From Cocleimonas sp. (GTDB lineage Bacteria > Pseudomonadota > Gammaproteobacteria > Thiotrichales > Thiotrichaceae): 19,426 nucleotides of DNA. Shown piece after piece: positions 14,645-19,426 of this stretch. The position numbers were made by a program, and so were the translations under genes. Within the stretch, counting starts at the first letter, position 1; each line of letters starts with the position of its first letter. The notes below the pieces were generated by a model. It saw only the letters and a list, made by a program, of their open reading frames with translations. It ran no database searches and had not been told where the DNA came from. The DNA is taken from the NCBI GenBank assembly GCA_023146675.1, contig JAGLBQ010000002.1, positions 1 to 19,426 of the forward strand. Direction: 5' to 3'.

Positions 14645-15381
14645 TATTTTGCCTTAAATTCAAAGTCAACGTTCGCCTCTGCACCTGCTGCGACTTCAAC
14701 TTTTCCTTTTTGATCTTTTAATGTTCCATGCCATGCTTTTATCTTGTATTTACCTGCGGGAACATTGTCAATTTTATAGGTTCCATCTTCTGCTACTTGA
14801 GCGTAGTAAGGATTTTTAGCAACAAAAGCAAAACCGTGCATAAAGTCATGTTGATCACACTCAATCTTCATTGCATCACCACGCTTGAGTTTTATTTCTT
14901 TCGTAATTTCACCTTTGTCTGGTTGGCTGATATTAAAGAGCGTTTTCTTAGCGCGTCCCATCAATTCATAGGTATGGATATTGTGTGACACAGGATCAGA
15001 ATTCTTTGCCGTAAAATCACTTTTGTTATGCATAATTTGTATAAATGGATCAAATGCACAGCCTTTTTGATCGACAGTACCTGTTGCTTTATCAGGGTCA
15101 AATTTCTTGCCTTCTTTTACTTTCGCTAGATAAACCACTACATCACTTAACTTGCCATCTTTTACTTTGACATAATCAATTTCACGGTCATCTTTTCCAC
15201 ACGTATCCTGATCTTTAGTAACGGCAAATACTTTTGGTGCAGGATCATCCCCTTTAAATGACACCGTTCCTATGATACTGCCACCATCTTTCACCTCAAC
15301 CTCTTTATATTTAGCAGCCTGCGCCGTTGAGCCAAATGCTAAACCCAGTGCAATTGAGGTAATGAGTAATGAATGTTTCAT
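14644..15381 (-). CDS. Exported amicyanin-like cupredoxin with C-terminal transthyretin-like domain
   Basis: The 245-residue periplasmic protein is of the kind often labelled 'methylamine utilization protein'. A signal peptide covers 1-22 (AQA before residue 23). The type 1 copper ligands are all visible: H133 in SHNIH (compare amicyanin PHNVH), then C175-x2-H178-x2-M181, the amicyanin spacing. Two further cysteines, C61 and C108, lie before the copper site and may form a disulfide. Residues about 197-232 (GTYKIDNVPAGKYKIKAWHG) look like a carboxypeptidase-regulatory/transthyretin-like beta domain. It is probably an electron carrier between periplasmic donors and a membrane complex. The ATG at 15381 is chosen over one at 15405 because only it has GGAG (5 nt) and it begins the signal peptide. 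HEAT gene 77 bp upstream; overlaps the next gene by 1 bp. Confidence 0.9.
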   Translation of the reverse strand: MKHSLLITSIALGLAFGSTAQAAKYKEVEVKDGGSIIGTVSFKGDDPAPKVFAVTKDQDTCGKDDREIDYVKVKDGKLSDVVVYLAKVKEGKKFDPDKATGTVDQKGCAFDPFIQIMHNKSDFTAKNSDPVSHNIHTYELMGRAKKTLFNISQPDKGEITKEIKLKRGDAMKIECDQHDFMHGFAFVAKNPYYAQVAEDGTYKIDNVPAGKYKIKAWHGTLKDQKGKVEVAAGAEANVDFEFKAK

Positions 15382-15458
15382 AATTTCTCCAATATTAATT
15401 TTCATATAAATAATGTTGCATTAATGGATTTTATCTCTGTAAAAAGCATCTACAAAAA

Positions 15459-17864
15459 TTAAGCCGTTGAACGATGTAACTCACCCAACATTTCAATCAC
15501 ATAGCGGCGCTCTACACTCATCGATAACTGATCCATTTTTTTGATTAGGCAGACCGTTGATAGCTCCTTATCCAAGGCATCTAATCCCCAGCTCATTTCC
15601 TTTACCTGACCATCCGTTCCTGATAAACCTGCATTAATCAAACGATCTATCGCTGTCTGCTTTAAGGCAACGGTATGACCATTTAACTTGCTGGCAAATA
15701 AGGCAACTAACCCATCAACTGCAGCACGATGAATGCCTGTTTCATTATTATTATCAAGTTGCTTTAATATCTGTTCTGCCAATGCTAAATAATCCATCTC
15801 ATCATCAGCACGCATGGAAATCGCCACCAACGAGCGCAATAACTGCATCCGCATTGCTACTTCTTTATCATCTAACATGTCAACTAGAGCGGGAATATCC
15901 ACATCCGTTCCAAGATCACCCAACACCGTTGCTGCCGCGATACGCAAATCACGATCTTCTGCTTTTAGCGCTTTAATTAAGGCAGTATGTAGTGATGCAA
16001 TTTGTTCTGTTAAAGTATCTGATTCCGACTCTGTTGCAACAATCACAGCTCCCAGCGAGAGAATAGCTTCACGTTGTAGCTGGCTATCATCACTATTCAG
16101 TACGGAAAGCAAAATTGGGATGGCTTGCTCTGCGTTAGATTGCGCTAAAAAACGGGCGGCTAAACGCTGAATATCAACATCAATATCCACGACTTCTTTG
16201 TTAAGTAGCCATTTTGAAATTTCTGCATTCTCCTCGCTCAAAGCGATAAACTCGTCCATTTCAGGATCAGGCTCTACAATCACTTCAATAGCAGGATTCT
16301 CACTCTCCTGCTGACATTCCATTTGCTTTTCAACGCGACTAATAACAATTGAATCAAGGGTTGAAAGTGGTACTGGCTTTTCACCCTCTGAAATACTGGC
16401 TGATATTAGCTTCTTCGCATCATCGATAAATTCATCACTGCTTTTGCCTTCCTGTGGATCTACTTGTTGGCTTGCTTCTTTCTTCGTTTTATCTGCTTCT
16501 TTCACCACAGTAATTGGAATGATTTTCTTTGTTAATGGAGGTTCTAAACTGCCTTGCACTGCCTCGGTAATCATATCAATCGGTAGGCGTTGTGGTTGCT
16601 TATCACCCTCTGGTTTGGTTGCAGGCTTAACACATGCTTTGTCCAGCTCAGCTAACGCCTCAATAGCTGCCACTCTGACCGTTTTATTATCATCAAAAAT
16701 ACTCGCCCAGATAACCGACTCAACTGCCTTATTCCAAATTCCAAAACGACCCAAAGTCACTAAGGCATGCATTTTTTCTTCTATTTGCAACTCATTATGG
16801 CGTAGCATATACAGTAGTGTTGCGACTGCATCCGTCAATTTTAAGCGCAATGTTGCATTACAAACGGAGGCAAAGGCATCGCCTATACAAGTCTTTAGTA
16901 GAGAAACCAAATACTCTTCATCTTCCTGACTCGGCTGCCAAGCAAGATTGCTCAAAGCATTCAACGCTGTGGTAATCACTAAGGTATCTGAATCACGCAA
17001 TAAGGGCAGCAATTTCTCAATGAGTACTTCATGTTGTATAGATTTCTGATTAGTTTGCTGGCTTAGCTGGTCTGCAACTTTAATCGCAAGCTGACGCACC
17101 GTCGGTGAATTATCTCGAAACAAAATCACAATGGCGGGAAGATACTGAACCGCATCGCGCTGTAGCAAACTTGAAAGCGTCGCCTCACGCACATCAGCAT
17201 CAGGATCTTTCAACGCCCGAGCTAACGGACGAAGAGATTCTGCTGAATTACCATAGCCCAACGCTTTAGCAATACGACGACGATAACGACTATTGCCCTC
17301 AGTTAGCTTCGTAAATAAATAGGCATTGGCAACACCCCCAATGGCAGCTAAAGCATTAAATATCTCATTTTCAATATCAAGGAAATCATCGGTATCCAGC
17401 ACTCGTCGTAACACAGGAACCGCATCTGCAACCTGCATTTTGCCCAGACCACGAATCGACTCAAGCTGCATATCCCACCAAACATCCCACTCATCCGTTA
17501 CATAGGCAGTATCCTCAGGTGGCTTCTCAACCAAGCTCAACAAATGTGGGATAGCCTGCGGGTCTTCGCGCTGAACCAAAGCACGCACACAAGCCACCTT
17601 AACCTCGCCATCAGGGTCTTTTAGCAATGATTCAATTAGCTTTTCCGTCACCATCACATCACTAGCAAACTCACCCTGCGCCAATGCCTCTGCTGCATCC
17701 ACACAGACATCAATATCATCATCACGCAAACTATTCACCAGCATCTCAACAGCTGAACCATCCTGAATACATGCCAAACTACGGATTGCATAGCAACGAT
17801 CAACCTCATCACCCTTAGCAAGAAGAGTCTGTAATTTTTGACCAACTTGAATATTACTTACCAC
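15459..17864 (-). CDS. HEAT-repeat scaffold protein in two blocks
   Basis: The 801-residue soluble protein is made of helical HEAT/PBS-lyase-type repeats. One block spans about 5-405 (for example DPDGEVKVACVRALVQREDPQAI and DPDADVREATLSSLL). A charged, low-complexity linker spans about 406-565, rich in E, K, D and P. A second repeat block spans about 566-795 (DSQLQREAILSLGAVI, DRDLRIAAATVLGDLG). No signal peptide or membrane helix is seen. Such proteins bind other proteins; related repeats also occur in bilin lyases, a possible but unproved tetrapyrrole link. The start is GTG with GAGG about 8 nt upstream. A sigma-54 promoter (17902-17918) would give a 5' leader of about 27 nt, so this is the first gene of the leftward unit. 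An assembly scaffold for the respiratory module is my inference. Confidence 0.85.
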   Translation of the reverse strand: MVSNIQVGQKLQTLLAKGDEVDRCYAIRSLACIQDGSAVEMLVNSLRDDDIDVCVDAAEALAQGEFASDVMVTEKLIESLLKDPDGEVKVACVRALVQREDPQAIPHLLSLVEKPPEDTAYVTDEWDVWWDMQLESIRGLGKMQVADAVPVLRRVLDTDDFLDIENEIFNALAAIGGVANAYLFTKLTEGNSRYRRRIAKALGYGNSAESLRPLARALKDPDADVREATLSSLLQRDAVQYLPAIVILFRDNSPTVRQLAIKVADQLSQQTNQKSIQHEVLIEKLLPLLRDSDTLVITTALNALSNLAWQPSQEDEEYLVSLLKTCIGDAFASVCNATLRLKLTDAVATLLYMLRHNELQIEEKMHALVTLGRFGIWNKAVESVIWASIFDDNKTVRVAAIEALAELDKACVKPATKPEGDKQPQRLPIDMITEAVQGSLEPPLTKKIIPITVVKEADKTKKEASQQVDPQEGKSSDEFIDDAKKLISASISEGEKPVPLSTLDSIVISRVEKQMECQQESENPAIEVIVEPDPEMDEFIALSEENAEISKWLLNKEVVDIDVDIQRLAARFLAQSNAEQAIPILLSVLNSDDSQLQREAILSLGAVIVATESESDTLTEQIASLHTALIKALKAEDRDLRIAAATVLGDLGTDVDIPALVDMLDDKEVAMRMQLLRSLVAISMRADDEMDYLALAEQILKQLDNNNETGIHRAAVDGLVALFASKLNGHTVALKQTAIDRLINAGLSGTDGQVKEMSWGLDALDKELSTVCLIKKMDQLSMSVERRYVIEMLGELHRSTA

Positions 17865-17901
17865 GTAACGATCCTCTGGTATTGGTTATAGTAAGAGATA
17901 A

Positions 17902-17918
17902 AGCAAATTTGATGCCAA
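17902..17918 (-). promoter_or_regulatory. Sigma-54 (-24/-12) promoter of the HEAT-cupredoxin-PCP_red unit
   Basis: Read on the minus strand the site is TTGGCATCAAATTTGCT. This fits the sigma-54 consensus YTGGCACG-N4-TTGCW with exact GG-N10-GC spacing and two mismatches (TC for CG). A transcript would start near 17891, followed by GAGG at 17876-17873 and the GTG at 17864. Confidence 0.72.
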
Positions 17919-18049
17919 TAATGGAAAATAATGAAATTTGCAGATCAAACCAGTAAAATTATTAAACATATCAAATGGATAAATAAAAACGCCCAATATA
18001 AAGGATCTTTCCATAGGACTTGTACAGACTGAAAGATGGTTTGAAAAAT

Positions 18050-18064
18050 TGAACGTTTCGTTCA
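18050..18064. promoter_or_regulatory. Dyad TGAACG-TTT-CGTTCA, candidate activator site
   Basis: Perfect 6-bp arms around three T lie about 140 bp upstream of the leftward and about 270 bp upstream of the rightward sigma-54 promoter. These are usual distances for an NtrC-family enhancer. Only one copy was found, so the assignment is tentative. Confidence 0.35.
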
Positions 18065-18329
18065 CTTTTTAGTGTCATTCATCTTTATTAGCCATCCTAA
18101 ATTAGCCTTTTGTAACATTGCACTAATTTAATCCTCACTGAACATTTTATTCAAAATAACAAAATAAGTAAGATTCACTCCATTCATATCTAACAACAAT
18201 TACTCCCTTAAAAAGGCTTATCAATAGATAATTACGATAAGAATCACAGCTTATATCTTACTGATAAACAATAAATTATAAGATTGTTTTTAAAACCAAA
18301 AACCAAGAGTTTAGTCATGAGTTGCATAA

Positions 18330-18346
18330 TTGGCGTGATATTTGCT
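18330..18346 (+). promoter_or_regulatory. Sigma-54 (-24/-12) promoter of the bd-type oxidase unit
   Basis: TTGGCGTGATATTTGCT matches YTGGCACG-N4-TTGCW with GG (18332-18333), N10 and GC (18344-18345); the only core deviation is G for A. Transcription would start near 18357, ahead of GAGGA (18376-18380) and the ATG at 18388. Confidence 0.75.
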
Positions 18347-18387
18347 TGATTAGTCTTAGACGTCTGCTAAAACTCGAGGAAAGCATC

Positions 18388-18522
18388 ATGCTAGGTAAAT
18401 TAATCGAAGCGCTATTTGGCAAAAACTGGGGGCCGAAGCTCTTTTTGAGTGCTGCCATTATCTCTCTTATCTTTCTCTGGTGGCTGGTGATTTATTCACA
18501 TGGCGTAACTCCGCATCACTGA
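18388..18522 (+). CDS. 44-residue single-pass membrane protein before the CydA-like gene
   Basis: The product starts MLGKLIEALFGKNWGPKLFL and has one membrane helix (about 18-36) ending YSHGVTPHH. The ATG at 18388 is used because GAGGA lies 7 nt upstream and it is downstream of the sigma-54 promoter; a longer frame from 18322 would start upstream of the promoter core. It is the first gene of the rightward operon, 12 bp before the next small gene. Small hydrophobic subunits of this type accompany many terminal oxidases (CydX/CydH in bd oxidases), but I see no clear homology to those. The histidine-rich tail is notable. Confidence 0.75.
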   Translation: MLGKLIEALFGKNWGPKLFLSAAIISLIFLWWLVIYSHGVTPHH

Positions 18523-18534
18523 TAGGAAGTGTCT

Positions 18535-18672
18535 ATGAAAATCTTTGAGAATGCATTTTTAAGTCTAATCGGAGCATTTGTCCTTGTTCTGGTTTTTTTC
18601 TATTTCTTAGATCATGGCATTATGTCGATTCAAGGATTACCGCTGAATTTTGACCTGACACCAGCACAATAG
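18535..18672 (+). CDS. 45-residue single-pass membrane protein, second gene of the oxidase operon
   Basis: The product starts MKIFENAFLS and has one membrane helix (about 8-25) followed by a polar tail, DHGIMSIQGLPLNFDLTPAQ, probably outside the membrane. AGGA lies 8 nt before the ATG. The gene is 12 bp after the 44-aa gene and 14 bp before the CydA-like gene, so all three should be on one mRNA. It is probably a small subunit or assembly factor of the oxidase. Its name and exact role are unknown. Confidence 0.75.
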   Translation: MKIFENAFLSLIGAFVLVLVFFYFLDHGIMSIQGLPLNFDLTPAQ

Positions 18673-18686
18673 GGGAAGAGAAAAAT

Positions 18687-19426
18687 ATGAAAGCTAGCTA
18701 TTTAACAAGGCTACTACTGGTAGCTGTTTTACTTATCGGTGGTAGTTCGCTGATAGCTGATTTTGTATCTCCCTCTTCGCTGAACGCTTATGCGACGGAA
18801 GAGTCCGTAGAGGAAATTCTTAAACCGATTGGCACAGTCCATATTAAAGGTCAGCCTGACCCTGCTGATATCGCTAAAGAAGAGGCGAAAACAAAGGCAG
18901 AAGAAGCTACGCCACCACCTCCCATTGGCGCACCGAAACTAAAGCGTGAAGATTACCCCAAAGTAGGTGCAAGCAGTCGCGGTATTGTCTGGATTGCGGC
19001 GCAAATGCATTTGTTCTTTGCTGCTTTTGTCCTTGCTGTTCCCTTATTCGTGCTAGTGATCGAATGGGTAGGAATGCGAACTAAGGATGAGCGTTACGAT
19101 GATATGGCGCATGAGTTTATGAAAATAACCATGACTGCTTACTCAATTACCGCCTTGCTCGGTGGCTTCCTTGCTTTCTCTTTATTCCTGCTGTACCCGC
19201 AGGTAATGAATTACATGATGATGGTGTTTGATACGCAGGTACTGGTCTATGCAGGGCTGTTCTTTGCTGAAAGCGCACTGCTGTATATGTATTATTATAG
19301 TTGGGATGCATTGCGTTATGGCAATCGAAAATGGGGACATTTGACCATTGGTTTAGGCTTAAATGTGGTCGGTACTAGCTTGCTGGTGATAGCCAATGCA
19401 TGGGCTACCTTTATGATGGCTCCTTC
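18687..19426 (+). CDS. Cytochrome bd-type oxidase subunit I-like protein, N-terminal 246 residues (runs off the right edge)
   Basis: The visible part has an extra N-terminal segment: a hydrophobic signal or anchor helix (about 5-25), then a 65-residue hydrophilic stretch rich in A, E, K with a PPPP run (76-79). From residue 98 it follows the CydA pattern: a helix with AQMHLFFAAFVLAVPLF, where H108 fits the first-helix haem ligand of CydA; a helix at 150-175; FFAESALLYMYYYSWDALR with E195 at the place of the conserved glutamate; and NAWATFMMAP in the position of the CydA NSWM segment. Canonical CydA lacks such an extension. Divergent bd-family members, such as those of Nitrospira, are possible relatives. 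The quinol-binding Q-loop and later haem ligands lie beyond the edge, so whether the donor is quinol or a periplasmic protein is open. SD GGGGAAGAG precedes the ATG. Confidence 0.8.
   Translation, partial: MKASYLTRLLLVAVLLIGGSSLIADFVSPSSLNAYATEESVEEILKPIGTVHIKGQPDPADIAKEEAKTKAEEATPPPPIGAPKLKREDYPKVGASSRGIVWIAAQMHLFFAAFVLAVPLFVLVIEWVGMRTKDERYDDMAHEFMKITMTAYSITALLGGFLAFSLFLLYPQVMNYMMMVFDTQVLVYAGLFFAESALLYMYYYSWDALRYGNRKWGHLTIGLGLNVVGTSLLVIANAWATFMMAP

Larger units (their letters stand above)
17865..18387. promoter_or_regulatory. 523-bp divergent regulatory region
   Basis: No gene is seen here; the open stretches on both strands are broken after a few codons. The region is very AT-rich in its right half. 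It contains a leftward and a rightward sigma-54-like promoter about 410 bp apart, a dyad at 18050-18064, and a cluster of GATAA/CTTATC elements (18217-18241 and 18249-18268). These are plausible activator or IHF sites for the NtrC-type regulator. Confidence 0.7.

Noticed and set aside
15814..16929. Plus-strand open frames of 118 and 161 codons inside the HEAT gene, and similar ones inside ileS and the kinase
   Set aside because: They are antisense shadows of well-supported genes, lack SD sequences and encode low-quality protein sequence.
18322..18387. Longer first gene of the oxidase operon starting at 18322
   Set aside because: Its ATG lies upstream of the sigma-54 -24/-12 core, so it would not be on the mRNA; the ATG at 18388 has a good SD.
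1..19426. tRNA, rRNA, CRISPR, transposase or prophage features
   Set aside because: No cloverleaf, rRNA core, regular repeat-spacer array or transposase-like protein was recognised on either strand.

Overview
The window looks like a chromosomal segment of an AT-rich gammaproteobacterium. The ileS-lspA overlap, an NtrC-type two-component pair, sigma-54-like promoters and Bcp/LspA/IleS sequences of proteobacterial type all point that way. The accessory genes (bd-type oxidase, Usp-PCP_red fusion, amicyanin-like cupredoxin) suggest a respiratory specialist, such as a sulfur oxidiser or methanotroph, but the genus cannot be fixed from sequence alone. No rRNA, tRNA, CRISPR array, insertion sequence or phage gene was seen.

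Left part (1-4.35 kb) is mainly housekeeping. It starts with the 5' end of a minus-strand ribose-phosphate pyrophosphokinase-like gene behind two tandem operator-like palindromes (199-243). Then come an exported Bcp-type peroxiredoxin (+), a shared hairpin, and ileS-lspA (-) with an 8-bp overlap. A 398-bp gap without a convincing gene follows.

Centre and right part (4.7-17.9 kb) is a long run of minus-strand genes that reads like one programme. In transcription order: an 801-aa HEAT-repeat protein, an exported amicyanin-like cupredoxin, a 40-aa membrane peptide, a Usp protein ending in five PCP_red-like modules, a radical SAM/SPASM enzyme ending in one more PCP_red-like module, a HemY-type protoporphyrinogen oxidase, a 114-aa membrane protein, a Cache-PAS-PAS histidine kinase, an NtrC-family regulator and a 96-aa membrane protein. 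Several junctions overlap by 1-4 bp or lie 1 bp apart.

On the other side of a 523-bp divergent region (17865-18387), two tiny membrane-protein genes and the start of a cytochrome bd-type subunit I (CydA-like) gene run rightwards. Both divergent units carry strong matches to the sigma-54 -24/-12 consensus at SD-compatible distances from their first genes, and a sigma-54 activator with its kinase lies at the far end of the minus-strand unit. The most economical reading is a sigma-54-controlled module that makes, matures or supports an unusual bd-type oxidase. The tetrapyrrole-linked genes (HemY, radical SAM/SPASM, PCP_red modules) may supply or modify its haem. The shared promoter type is seen in the sequence; the haem-maturation role is inference.
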